A stretch of DNA of 64,000 bases. Origin: Isoetes taiwanensis (taxonomy: Eukaryota > Streptophyta > Lycopodiopsida > Isoetales > Isoetaceae). A program made the position numbers and the translations under genes. Under the pieces are notes generated by a model. That model was not told the origin of the DNA, ran no database searches, and saw only the letters and a list, made by a program, of their open reading frames with translations. This document shows, piece after piece, positions 11,354 through 22,240 of this stretch. The DNA is taken from assembly GCA_021234155.1 (NCBI GenBank), contig JAJEKV010000003.1:26516233-26580232 (forward strand). The letters run 5' to 3'. Each line of letters opens with the position of its first letter. Within the stretch, counting starts at the first letter, position 1.

Positions 11354-11498
11354 ATTTGGCATTTATGACTAAATTATGGGATTTCTAGGCATATTCCTAG
11401 GGGTATAGCATGCAAATCTAATTAATTCTTACCTTAAAACTCGATTTAGCATGTTAGTTTGTTAAAATTCATCATGTTTCAAGGTGATTGTGGCCCAT

Positions 11499-11565
11499 GT
11501 CTCACGGTGTGCACTGGGAGGCAAAACTAGAATTTGGTTTTTGGCCTGGGCGCATATCGTGAGAC
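11499..11565. repeat. 67-nt hairpin d (copy A, H3 pair)
   Basis: It has the same length and design as hairpin c, with a single mismatch in the outer stem (GTCTCACGGT against ATCGTGAGAC). It lies between the primer site and hairpin c. Confidence 0.88.
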
Positions 11566-11758
11566 CTTTGCTACTTTAGGTCGAAATTTATTCAACTTTT
11601 TAGTTTTCTTGGTTCTTCAATTCTTCTAACTGTTACTAGCTTAGCATATACTACAAAGATGAGAAAAAAATTTCCCACTTTTTTCGAGGTTTGAGGATCC
11701 TATTAAGTTAGTACTACTGGGAGCATGGTCAGTGCTTTGCTCTTGGTCACCAAGAACA

Positions 11759-11772
11759 TTGCTCTGATACCA
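11759..11772 (-). promoter_or_regulatory. Primer-binding site of copy A (tRNA-iMet)
   Basis: The minus strand reads TGGTATCAGAGCAA one base inside the 5' LTR. This complements the 3' end of plant initiator methionine tRNA, which primes minus-strand DNA synthesis in most plant chromoviruses. Confidence 0.92.
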
Positions 11773-11773
11773 C

Positions 11774-12543
11774 TGTGACGTCCCCTACTTGTATACGGTG
11801 CACTCACCGTATACAAACAGGAGTTCATCCCCCATACCAGCTCCATGCTGATACAAGACCCTCCACGTGTCACTGCAACCTTGATGAGTTCCAGTGGGAA
11901 GAATGAAGGGGTCATTTTACCCTGTCTCCCTTCAGGGCCTACCTAGCTGCGGAAGCGTAAACATACATGTCAGTATACAACATCGACATCACATGTCCAT
12001 CAGAAAGGATGGCTCACCACATATCTGCATAGACAAATATCAGTACATCACATATAGAGGTCCTACCCAAGGTTCAGACTCAAGGGGATGACAGACGGCT
12101 TGGGCCTCCAGAGGTCATTGCAGACAGAATTCATGGCAATGGATTTGACTGGCATAAGAACATGGCTTATGGTAGTCCACTCCATCCGCCCCTCCTGTGG
12201 ACACTTTGCAGAGTAGGTTGAAAGAGTTTAGCTAAACCACAGAAAGTTTTGGGATTAATATCGAGCAAGTTTAGCTAAAGTTATTCAGGCTAATAAGAAA
12301 TATGCGATTAGTAATTTATTCCCTGGTTAATTACCCCAAGAGTGTCGAACCCATGCAATGCCCTCACGTAGTGGCAGAGCATTAGGTCTAGTGCACAATA
12401 GTCCCCGATAGGCTTTACTACCAGAGGGACATGATCATGAGTCAGGACATGAACCTCCTTGTAAGCCAGTCTGGCCCCTTCACCCACAACCAGGTTTGAT
12501 TCTTGTACACATGCCGAATTTAATAGTGCATTAAAGTGGGCTA
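11774..12543 (-). repeat. 5' LTR of copy A, inner part
   Basis: It matches 281-1106 of the 3' LTR and stops at GGGCTA where the 12.7-kb insertion begins. The LTR resumes at 25221 with GCTAGGAGC. The stretch 12232-12337 is unrelated to the corresponding part of the 3' LTR. Confidence 0.9.
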
Positions 12544-12569
12544 CATTAGAGAAAAAATGGGGTCTCTTG

Positions 12570-15156
12570 CCATCCCCTTATAAAATTCAAAAATTCCACA
12601 TCAGCTTTTCCTTGCATCCAATGAGAAACAAGACCTTTGTTAAAAAGGCATGTCTATGTGGCAATAGAAATGCCCAAATTTTGGGTATTTGAGCCAGAAA
12701 TCTCCCTCTCAATATTTTCTCAAGATACGAATTTTTCTTGAAACTCAAACTTCCCCCCTGCAAGATACGAATTTTTCTTGAAAATCAAACTCCCCCCCTG
12801 CGAGATTTGAAGAATAAATGTTGTCTCGAAAACCTAAATCATGAGGAGAGGTTTTCACTTAGGGTAGTAGATGTGAGCTCCGACTTTGGGTTGGAGTAGC
12901 AGGGGTGAGTTCCGACTTTGAGATGTTGTAGCATAGGTGAGTTCTAGAAGATCGATTTGCTTTCTATCCTTTATTCTACCTCCGAATTTGACTTGTTTTG
13001 CTTTTGCAGATGCCAAGACTGAGAGCAAAGATGGTATTTTTGTGCAATGGCAGAACAATGGCGATGGATAGACCTCTTCTTAGTTGAATCGCTAGTAATC
13101 CTGATTCCAAAACTTTCATTTTTTATGACTAAAAGAAGTGCAAAATTATTGGTTCATGGGAAGAGTTGTGACATATTTTTGGTTTGCCAGGTCCAATTCT
13201 TGAAAATCAAATATCAAGTTATTATCAATATATGCAATATGCTTTGGTTTAAATGGTTTAATCATCTTCTTTACGCTTCTTTAGGAATGGAGTCACAAGT
13301 AGCAAATAGATCTGCAAAAAAATAGCATGATTGATGCTAATACTGCAGATAAGACCTGCAAGCTGTTATCTTACATGAGGAAGGTGTAAAAATCAGTGAG
13401 CTAAGTTCCAGAAATTGTCATTGCATGTTCTTGATCGGACTTGTGATTTTAGCATTTTGAAGTAGAATGTCTGGACTAACCTAGTAATTTACATGCATGA
13501 TGTTCATTACAACTTTTTGATATTTGGTTACAAGCATTGCCACACGAGTGCTCCACTGTTGTTGCTATTCTCTCCAGAATGCACATTACTAGTTTGGTTT
13601 TCTGTTTGTTGTATGAATTTATACATCTCAATTGAATCCTTCCATCAAATGCATATGTGTTGCTGTATATGCACCCATGAAGTCAGATTCCGAGTGTTTG
13701 GAGGGCCTTATAGGTGCAGACAATCCTGAACATTTTTTCCTGGCAATACAAGATGTTGAACTCTGCAAGAAGTTTCAGATGGTATGTACATGTCATGTTA
13801 GCCCTTTTAATGTGTAAATCATTATGATTTGGTATCTTAGGTTCTTAAGTTGTGGTTTATTTTGCCTTCAGTTGTATTGCATTTGTACAAAGCCTTTCTT
13901 GCTGGAAAGCTATAAGACCTGAATTTTGTGAAAAGAAAAACGCTTGGCTTGTCAGGTTCAATTCCTGAAGAGTATATGAATGCTTCGTTATTTCTCTTAA
14001 AAGGCATTTTTTAGTTTTTGCAGAGAGAATTCATTCTACATGGTTGCAGCCTCCTCTGATATCTGCTTTTGCTTGAATTTGCAGTTGGTATCATGTGTTC
14101 TGATCGAGTCAAACATGCTACATACTTTCTTTTGTACATGCAGGATTATAAGGATGAATTTATGTAACATATAGAAGTATGTAGATTATGGTTCTTCCTT
14201 TGCGATCCACCGTTGCTAATAGACTACTGGTACAAGCTTATCATAGTATCCTACATGGGAATGAGCTGCAATGACAGATTGCACATTGTTGCACATATCT
14301 GAATGCACATATGTAAAATTGTAATTGGACTAGAATTGTAAGTTGATTGTTTCCACGGGAGGTAATAAAGTAAACAATTTTTGTATGACTGAATGGTAAG
14401 TTATTTCAGTAGTTGTGAGGTTTTTTGTGAGCAAAATGTATCCAATTTGTATTTGTAAAGATGGAGTTACCCAAGCTTGTTATCTGTATCCAATATTTTC
14501 ACTTGTTGGGAAAAACTTGGAGCCTAAGATTGCTATGTTGGAAAAAACTTGGATTGTAAGATTTCTATGAGCATCATCTGTAAGCAAGAAAGACAATTTG
14601 TCAAATGAAATATTTAACTTTAAATAATGCAAGTTTTAGTGAGAAACTGCTATTGTTTCGAGAATGGTTGATGTGGAATGTTTTTAGGCATTGGAGATTG
14701 GATATGCTGCATTAGAGTTCAATAGGGCTGTGGATGAATTCGGCTGGTGTACCTCCTCCTGGATATCCCGAGCAAGTTGTCTAAAATGAAGCCACTGGTA
14801 TTGTGTGTATCTGATGAAGCCTTTGATTCATGATTGGTATAAGGTTAGCAATCTGATCATCTTTGAAACAGCTGCAACAAACACTTTTTCCTGCAACAAA
14901 TACAAATCGTTTCTATGATGTTTTGTGGTAGCGCAAACTGTATAACGGAGGTGATCCTAAACACAACCTGGACGAAGAAAGGTGGGTTCTTAGAAGATGA
15001 ACCTAGCAACTCGAAATTCGGCTGGTGTACCTCCTAGAAGATGAACGTAGCAACTCAAAATCTGCAACTCATGAACTCGAGAACATGAACGAATTTGAAA
15101 ACCTCGGGGAACTCGAATTTAAGCCCGAGCGAATCGGTGTTTGGGGTCTGGGTTCG
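12570..15156. other. Left arm of the TIR insertion, no recognised gene
   Basis: About 2.6 kb of AT-rich sequence. A plus-strand stretch at 13674-13790 is open and ends at a good donor (CAGATG before GTATGT), which looks like a captured exon, but I do not recognise the peptide. A sequence near 14738-14757 (TTCGGCTGGTGTACCTCCT) recurs near 15017, and AGAAGATGAAC-type blocks repeat around 14990-15050. No transposase seen. Confidence 0.4.
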
Positions 15157-15164
15157 GGAACTCC

Positions 15165-15719
15165 TGCAAGACAGCCCTCTGTGAGGACCCGTGGATCTAA
15201 CAGGAGAATTCGGGGACTATGTCACGCGGGATTTGCAAGAAAACAATGGAAGGGAAAAGGAAACAACAAACAATGAGACAACAATGATAAGCTTCCTTGA
15301 TATCAATGATGGCAATACATGAGCTCTCGCAAACGAGAGAAAACTGAAATGAGAGAAGACTCAAAACTCATCTAAAACTCATGTGCTAGCTCTACTCATA
15401 TATATAGTACAATGGCCTTTGGCCCAATATAGACACTCTGACTGATCTCGGTGCCGACTCCTGGAAGGAGGCCTGATTTGCAGGAATGCTGGCGGTGCCT
15501 CTTGAAAAGCCTGAAATCTCGCTGACGCTGACGCGGGCGGGCCGTCACTTGTCTAAGCGGCACTTCTTGGTAGCAGACCCAGGCTTTGGCTGCGTGGTCT
15601 GCTGCTTGGTCTTCTGCTGGGCCTTTGACGACTGACCCGCGCCTGGTTGTGGATTCTTGGCCTTGATTTGGTCCGTCGAATGCATGAATAGTCCTGTACC
15701 AGGAGGCACATGACTAACA
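15165..15719 (-). repeat. 3' LTR of the Tat-like element
   Basis: It matches 24441-24995 almost base for base and has the same length. On the minus strand it starts TGTTAGTCATG and is preceded by a G-rich polypurine tract. The last 58 codons of the extra gene lie inside it. Confidence 0.9.
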
Positions 15720-18676
15720 CTCCCCCCCACCAAACGACACTCAGGGTGAAGAAAAGGAGGAAGAGCTTCCGAGGGCGGGAAACCAGCAGTCTGAAAGTGA
15801 TCTTCACGGGAATGAGGACGGGCACCATTATGGTACTGAGCAATGAGGTCCTGGCGTGTTTGAAGATCTTCAGGAGTGTTTAGCCCAAGTGCAGGATCGG
15901 CATCAATGAGGAAGTGAGAGCGCACCATGTCTTCCAGGGCAGCGTGAGCGTCCGAAGGAACAAACTGGCACTCCATGAGTAGGCAGGTCTAGAGACCGAA
16001 GGCACTGACGCTAGCATTCGGATTGCAGTGAAAGATTGGACGCTGCCGATTTAAAGAGCTGAGCAGGATGCATTTGAGAGCAGCACAGAAACCAGCTTGA
16101 CGGTGGACTGAAGGGTCTGGTGAGGTGGCGGCATTCTGCAAGAAGGTATCAAGACCATGCAAAGCATCAGCAGGCCGTTGCCAACCACGCTCATTACCGA
16201 TGTAAATCCAATTCTCAATAGTGTCCAAGGTGGCAATATCCTCCCAATTGGAGCGTCTGACAAATCAGGGATCCCACCGGAGATCCGTCGAGATCTGAGG
16301 CGGAGTTGACCCAGCGTGGCCATCTAGGACCTTCGTCCAAAAGGGAAGACGCCAATCAGAGGTGAGGAACCTGGGGCGTGGAGGAGCACCCAGGGAAGCA
16401 TATGGAGAGGGGGCCATGCCCGTGGGCGTGGGCTGCTGAGCCTGCTCCCTGAATTCCTTGACAAGGTCCGGATCAAGAGCTTTGCACCAATGGTCCCAAA
16501 CAGAAGCAGGGAGCTGAGAGTATACAGGAGGGCTATCCCAACCCGTGGGAACTGTTTTGCTATCCAGAAGAGCACGCAGTTGATTGTAACCTGCCAAGTG
16601 CTGCATATAAACTTGTGCAAAGGGAAGATCCTCGGGATGTCCAAGATACTTCCTTATCTGTTGCAGCGTTTCAGCTTGCCAGAGAGGTAAATGATGAGCA
16701 AGCTCAGGCATGTACTCTTGATGAAGAGCGTGTTGTTATCCAAAAGCAACCATTGAAGTGTGGAGAAAGTTCTGATGTGGTCCATCCCGAAATTTGTCCT
16801 GTGTATCAGCCAGATAGAAATCATGGAAAATGTACGCCATTGGCTGAACAACTCTGAAGGTGATCATATCCGGATCGGCACAGTGAATAAGATCAAAGAC
16901 TAAGAGGGCGCAGAATAAACCTTTGTCTTCAACAGAGAGGTCAGGCCAGATCCGAAGAAAATCTGCAGTGCACAGGGGAACATCAACGGGACCATCAGCC
17001 GCATGCCACTTCAGAAGAAAGAGGTGGCGGCGAGCAACCACATAATCCAGATAACTGGAAGGAACAGGGAAGTCAACAGGCAGGTTGAGAGCGATGGTAA
17101 CATAGCCTTCAAGTTTGGTCTGAGCCTCATCAGCAGACTGAATCGCTTGCTGTAGCTGTTGTTCGAGGTCACGGATCCGGTTCTCCTTTTCTAATAGAAG
17201 GCGTGACTGGTCACGGACCCGTTTCTGAGAAGTCGTGGCATGTGAGGAGGATTGCCCAGGAACATTGAGTCGAAACATGGCAATATCCGCGTCATCAAGA
17301 ATTTTCTATTTCTGAGCCTCTGTAAGCTGATCTTGGAGAGATGTGAGCTGAGAGGTCTGCGTGGAGAGCTGAGCTTCCAAAGAGGCAATTTGAGCGTCAC
17401 GCGCTGTAAGGTCTTGGGCTTGAGTGTTGTAATGCCGAGAGAGCTCTGTATACAGCATGTCTAGCTTGGCAATGTCTTTGTCCTTGTCAACCAAAAGAGT
17501 CTCTCTTGCCTTGACCTGCTCCAATAATTCCTGAATGGTGGTCTGCAATTGAGCCTGCTGATCGGCAAGCAGACTATTCTGATCGTGGGCAGCTTTTAGA
17601 TCCTCACGGGCCTGTAAAAAAACCTCGTGCTTGGCTTGAAGCTGGGTCTCCAGAGTATGAACTTGTGTGGTAGCGGCTTGAAGGTCGCGGTGAACCGCGT
17701 CTGAGGCCTCCAGGGCCGTTTGAACCCCATTCATGAGAGCTTCCTGGGATTCTTGTAACTTGAGAGCAGCAGCTTGAACATCCTGCTGATATTGATACAA
17801 AAGCTGGCGAGGGTGCGGAGGTGGTGGAGCCTGCTGTTGCTTGGTTTGTGATGTTTGGGAGACATGATGAGAACTGGAGGGCGTTGTTTTGGTAGAGGAG
17901 GAGACAGTGACATGCGTGGTGTTGTGTTGGACATGACCAGAAGAAGAAGGGCATGAAGGGCCAACTGGTGGATTTTGAGGAAGGGACTGCTTAGTGGAAT
18001 CATGAGAAGTAGAAGGTGATGGAGGAAAGTAACGACGGATGATGGCTTGAAGATGGCCACCCACAGAAACTTCAGAGATAGAGGAGGGGGTAGCCCTAAT
18101 ACGGTCAACTTCTTGAAGAAGGCGGTAGAACAACAGCTGGGGCCAATCAACGTGATGGTTGGAGCGGATAGCAGTCATCACCAAATTATAGAAAGACTTA
18201 TTGATATGGGTGTTCTTGATAGAATACCCAAGGAACTTGCGCCACAGAAACTTAACAAAAGGGTCATGGGACTTGGCAATATTTGTCAGGCGATGCATGT
18301 TCGCTTAAGCAGGAGCACCGAATTCAGTGACGTCGAGATCCTGTAAGGCAGCCCAAGATAAATAAGGGGTTTGCAAAGGAATATGGAATACCTCAGAAAT
18401 CAGGGGCTGGGTCAGCGAAATGGTGGTGCCATCGACCACAGTAGCGTAGCCATGCGGGCTGTTGACGATGTTTGCGATGAACTGCTTCAATTGGTCTGGA
18501 TTTGGAGCCGGGAGTTCCATTTGTGAGAATGCATAAAGCTTCTGGCGTTCCGTGACTTCACGACTGGGGCCAGCAAGGGCTTCACGAAAAGTGGGCGTCA
18601 AGAAAGATATTGACTCGAAAAGAGCCTGTTCCCTGGGAGCAGTAGCTTGAAGGGTAGGAAATTTGGGCGCAGCCAT
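15545..18676 (-). pseudogene. Extra gene between integrase and 3' LTR (Tat-like element)
   Basis: One reading frame runs from ATG 18676 (excellent context, GCCATGGC) to TGA 15545, about 1,044 codons; it is open back to 18970. There is no frameshift, only five in-frame stops (18305, 17306, 16736, 16265, 15989), each explicable as C-to-T from CAA, CAG or CGA. The N-terminal 300 residues look globular (VDGTTISLTQPLISEVFHIP, then NKSFYNLVMTAI) and faintly resemble plant transposon-associated domains found as extra ORFs in gypsy elements; that link is a guess. Residues about 320-560 are Gln-rich coiled coil (heptads such as LEAQLSTQTSQL). The last 58 codons lie in the LTR and end in a basic KKCRLDK; the 5' LTR copy encodes KKRRLDK, a likely nuclear signal. 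No membrane segment argues against an envelope protein. Confidence 0.78.
15720..15732 (-). promoter_or_regulatory. Polypurine tract of the Tat-like element
   Basis: The minus strand reads TGGTGGGGGGGAG directly before the LTR start TGTTAG. It is also coding sequence of the extra gene, which reads through it. Confidence 0.85.
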
Positions 18677-19177
18677 GGCGAAAAGCGTCGGAGAGGAACC
18701 GGAAGGATGATCTTGAGAAGGCAGAGAGCGGAGAACAGAAGACGAAGGTGCAGATAGACGAAAAGGTTTTAGGGCGCGCAAGTGTAGGCGAAGGGGCATG
18801 ATGAGGGCGAAACAGCAACCATGGATGATGCCAGGTGGCGATAGATGCGAAGGAGGCAATTGAAAGGCAAAATTTTGGCTAAGTCCCCAAACAGTAAAGG
18901 GAGAAGCAAGGAACGGTGGAGATGAGACGTGAGAGAATGATTGGATGTGACATCTGGCGAAAGGACGCATATTAATGTTCGACGGGCGTGAAAAGAAGGA
19001 ATGTCATTTAATGCTGGCAACTCGAAGTGGGATATCATTAAAACGAAGGTGTCAGAAGGTACCATGGCCAGATATGCTGCGGGAGAAAAGATCCTCATTT
19101 TAGAAACAGCCTTGCATTGCAAACACGTTGGCGAATTTTCTGATTGGTCCACGTCGACAAGGAGTTCCTCGGTTGGC
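18677..19177. promoter_or_regulatory. Possible divergent promoter region
   Basis: About 500 bp lie between the minus-strand extra gene (ATG 18676) and the plus-strand small ORF (TATA at 19178). An inverted CCAAT box (ATTGG at 19143-19147) sits 31 bp before that TATA. I find no clear TATA for the minus-strand gene. Confidence 0.35.
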
Positions 19178-19185
19178 TATATAAG
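19178..19185 (+). promoter_or_regulatory. TATA box of antisense small ORF
   Basis: TATATAAG on the plus strand lies 30 nt before ATG 19215, with ATTGG 31 bp further upstream. The spacing allows only a very short leader. Confidence 0.5.
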
Positions 19186-19214
19186 ACGAACCGGGAGTGA
19201 AGCGAAGACATCCG

Positions 19215-19481
19215 ATGGCGCTCAGTATGTCTGCTGCTGGTTTGCATGATCACTGCACTATGCCTTCAAACTGTTTGGAGTGGATTACCTGCAAGATGGA
19301 TTGTCTGGACCTCTGGCGTTGCCACAACCGTGGCCTGGCGATGGACGGGTGGTGTGCCGGGATGGCTGAGCATCCCGATCCGAAGACCAACGGGATGGAG
19401 GTGATTCTGAACCTGCACTGGGACCCGGAGCAGAATCTCTACCATATCCTGCGTATCACCTCTGCTCCTAACCCGGAGTAG
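19215..19481 (+). CDS. Small Cys/His-rich ORF antisense to the Tat-like element
   Basis: An 88-residue frame starts MALSMSAAGLHDHC and ends ITSAPNPE. Its first half has closely spaced Cys and His (HDHC, C, CKMDC, RCH), which could bind a metal. The second half reads MEVILNLHWDPEQNLYHILR. It runs opposite to the retroelement in the gap between integrase and the extra gene, and has its own TATA and CCAAT-like boxes. Antisense extra ORFs are known in some plant gypsy elements. I do not recognise the family. It is the only unbroken frame in the element. Confidence 0.45.
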   Translation: MALSMSAAGLHDHCTMPSNCLEWITCKMDCLDLWRCHNRGLAMDGWCAGMAEHPDPKTNGMEVILNLHWDPEQNLYHILRITSAPNPE

Positions 19482-19620
19482 AGGGTGTGCTCCTTAGGAC
19501 TTAGTAGATAGGGCTCTGAGCCCGTTTTTGTATATAGGGCACTGCCCATAGCGGAAATAGCTGGGCTCTGCCCACATTTTGTAAAAAATTCCACCTATAT
19601 AATATAAATATGCTGCTGGT

Positions 19621-20690
19621 TTAGTCACTATCTGTTGTGTCTTTGTCTGGAACAACATCTGTGGTATGTTTGTCACTTTCTGGTGTATGAAATTGTTTGA
19701 GGCGAAAGCCATTAACCAGTGTAGGTAATGGAGTTCCATTTAATTCAGCCAGCTTGAAAACGCTGGGTTGCACCACTTGAACAATTTGATAAGGGCCAAG
19801 CCATCGAAACTTTAACTTGCCCAGAAAGTTTTTGTAACGAGAATCATAAAGAAGAACCAAATCTTTTGTCATGCAATGATTTCTGCAACCGTTGTCCATG
19901 AAGAACACGAATGTAAGCATCACGCCTAAGTTCATCCAACTGTTCCAATTGATAAACCCTTTCTTTGAGTGCAAAGAAGCGGATTATGGGTCAGAGCCAG
20001 TTGAAAACGGAGAGTTGGAAGAATGTACTCAAAAGGCATGAGAGCTTCTTGACCATAAACCAATTTGAAAGGAGTGTGACCAGTAGCTATTTTGAAACAA
20101 GAATTGTAAGCCCAAAGAACAGTAGGAAGCTTTGTTTGCCGGGCGGTCGCGAGAAGCGCCACAAATTTTCTTGAGAATTGTGACCAGAGTCTTGTTGGTG
20201 CTTTCTCGCCAAACCATTCCCTTGAGGATAGTAAGGTGTGCTCTTGTGATGATGTATCAGGAGATAATCCGTCAGCTCCTTGATGGTATGATTGATAAAA
20301 TGGACACCACGATCACTGACCAGCTCCGTGGGGCAGCCAAATCGCGTGATGATTTGTTGATAGATGACCTTGGTTGTGCTTGCCGCAGTGTTGTCTGGAA
20401 GTGCGCAAGCTTCCGCCCATTTGGTAGCGTAGTCAGTGAGAACCAGAATGTAGCCGCGCAGGAGGATCGATGGGTCCCACAAAATCCATCCCCCATTTGC
20501 TGAAGGGAAGTGGCGTGGCGACCGGCGTCAAGGGAAGAGCGTCATGGGCCGTGGGCCGTCCCACACGCTGGCAAGCATCACACGTGCGGGCATGGGCATG
20601 AGCATCTTTGAAGAGCGGGCCAAAAAATAACCAAAGAAGAAGGATTTTATGCGTCGTGGTGTTCCATGAAAATGACCACCACCGAGCCCT
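19621..20690 (-). pseudogene. Integrase (Tat-like element)
   Basis: The core shows LVLTDYATKWAEA and LVSDRGVHFIN, the first two catalytic aspartates. The third block reads PYYPQGNGLARKH, where Glu is expected shortly after NG; a shift or substitution has removed it. The C-terminal domain (LVLLYDSRYKNFLGKLKFRW, then LNGTPLPTLVNGFRLK) is well preserved and ends at 19621. Frames change at least three times, so no full product is possible. No chromodomain follows. Confidence 0.88.
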
Positions 20691-21206
20691 TCATGGGCTT
20701 CTGACAATATCCGGGACCTCATGAGGGAGAACACAAATACGGCTGATGGTATCCTTACCCTTTTTGTAAAGATGGCCTGCAACCATGGTGTAGTCACGGA
20801 CCTCTGAGAAAATTGATGTCGACGGGATTGTCGCTTGGCTTGAGAGAGCGTGGCGTCCTCTGGTGGAAGAGCGTCTGTGAGGAGATACTGCTGAAAGTCG
20901 TGGAACCAATGTGGTGTTGCCGTGACCAGAAAGAGTTGAGCCGCCGTGAAAGGCGCCTCGAGACTCCAGTTGAGGGATCATCCGTGGTGGATGCGTGAAA
21001 GATAATCCCGACAACATGAGATTTGCCCGCCTTGTGAACAATTTCAAAAGGTGCAAATTTTGCGGAATGAGGACCCAACGAGCAATGCGGCCCGTGGGCG
21101 TGGATTTGTTGATCAAATAAAGAAGTGTTTGGTGGTCAACAAAGAATTTGATCTGACTGCCCAAAAGATAGTGACGGAAGCGTTGGACACAGAAAATTAA
21201 ACCCAA
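20691..21206 (-). pseudogene. RNase H (Tat-like element)
   Basis: The segment carries RHYLLGSQIKFFVDHQTLLY and INKSTPTGRIARW, diagnostic for gypsy RNase H just after RT. A change of frame follows within it, and the reading into the integrase zinc region is broken. Confidence 0.8.
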
Positions 21207-22240
21207 GGCTTCACGCCTGTGGCGAGTAGTTGTGCTCTCGCGTAATTGAGTTTTCGGGCCGGGCGACGGTTTGGTTTGTCGCAGTGTGCATCATATTCTT
21301 GAGAAAGAACAGCTCCAATAGCAAACGCCGGTGACATCTACATGGACGGAAAGGGCTTGTCCCATTGAGGAGGAACAAGAACCGGGCCCGAGTAAGTAAA
21401 AGCTTCAACTGTTGAAAGCAAAGATCCACCGGGAATTCCAAGCCCGGATGGATTCATCACCCGTGAGTTTATGAATGGGATCTGCAATGGCCGCAAGTCC
21501 AGGAATGAAGGTGGAGTAATAATTGACCTTACCCAGGAAAGAGCGTGTCTCCTTGATATTGGCCGGTGCTTGAGCCTTGAGCACACAACCCATTTTGGCA
21601 GATCCGTGGTGATACCCGCTTTGTCGACAACGGTCCTAACAGGGGCGCTTTGAAGTGACGCAAAAGGTGCATTTCTGATTGAGACTAATGCCGGACTCAT
21701 CACATTTCTGAAAGACGAGTTCCAATTTATCCAAATGGTCAGCCATTGAACTGTAGGCAGAGAAATCATCTTGAAAAATTTGCAAGAAGGGATTTTCCTT
21801 CATAAAATCATGAAAAACTGAGAGCATGATGCGTTGAAACGTTGATAGAGAGTTGGATAATCCAAAAGGAACCACCTTGTAGGCAAAAGTGCCCCACGGG
21901 GTGGTGAAAGTGGTCTTGAGTTGATCAGATTCTTTGATTGAGATCTGATTATAGCCAGAAAAACCATCCATGAAGGAGTACATCTCATGTTTTAGCAACC
22001 TCTTCCAGAACCTGGTCTGTGAAGGGAAGTGGAAAATGATCACGCTCCGTGACCTGATTTAGTTTTCGGTAGTCCACGCAAACACGGATCTTTCCATTGT
22101 GTTTCAGTGCAATGACAATGGGGCTCACACATTCAGAATGTTTGACCTCATAGATCAAACCTGCAGCAAGGAGTTTGTCAATTTCTGCCTTGACGCGATC
22201 ACGGTAATTGGGGTTGAGCTGGTACTGTCGTTGCTATACG
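21207..22240 (-). pseudogene. Reverse transcriptase (Tat-like element)
   Basis: Blocks on the minus strand include RVCVDYRKLNQVTE near 22085-22050, then after a shift MDGFSGYNQISI, FTTPWGTFAYKVVPFGLSNS and the catalytic region FLQIFQDDFSAYS at about 21750. The Tat/Athila style wording (TPWGTFAYKV) separates it from the chromovirus. Downstream the thumb (ETRSFLGKVNYYSTFIPGL) is present in another frame. At least two frameshifts disable it. Confidence 0.88.

Noticed and set aside
13674-13790. Named host gene in the TIR insertion
   Set aside because: An exon-like stretch with a good donor exists, but I do not recognise the peptide and see no partner exons.
15545-18676. Envelope gene of an Athila-type element
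   Set aside because: Its position fits, but there is no signal peptide or membrane segment; the protein is Gln-rich, coiled coil, with a basic C-terminus.
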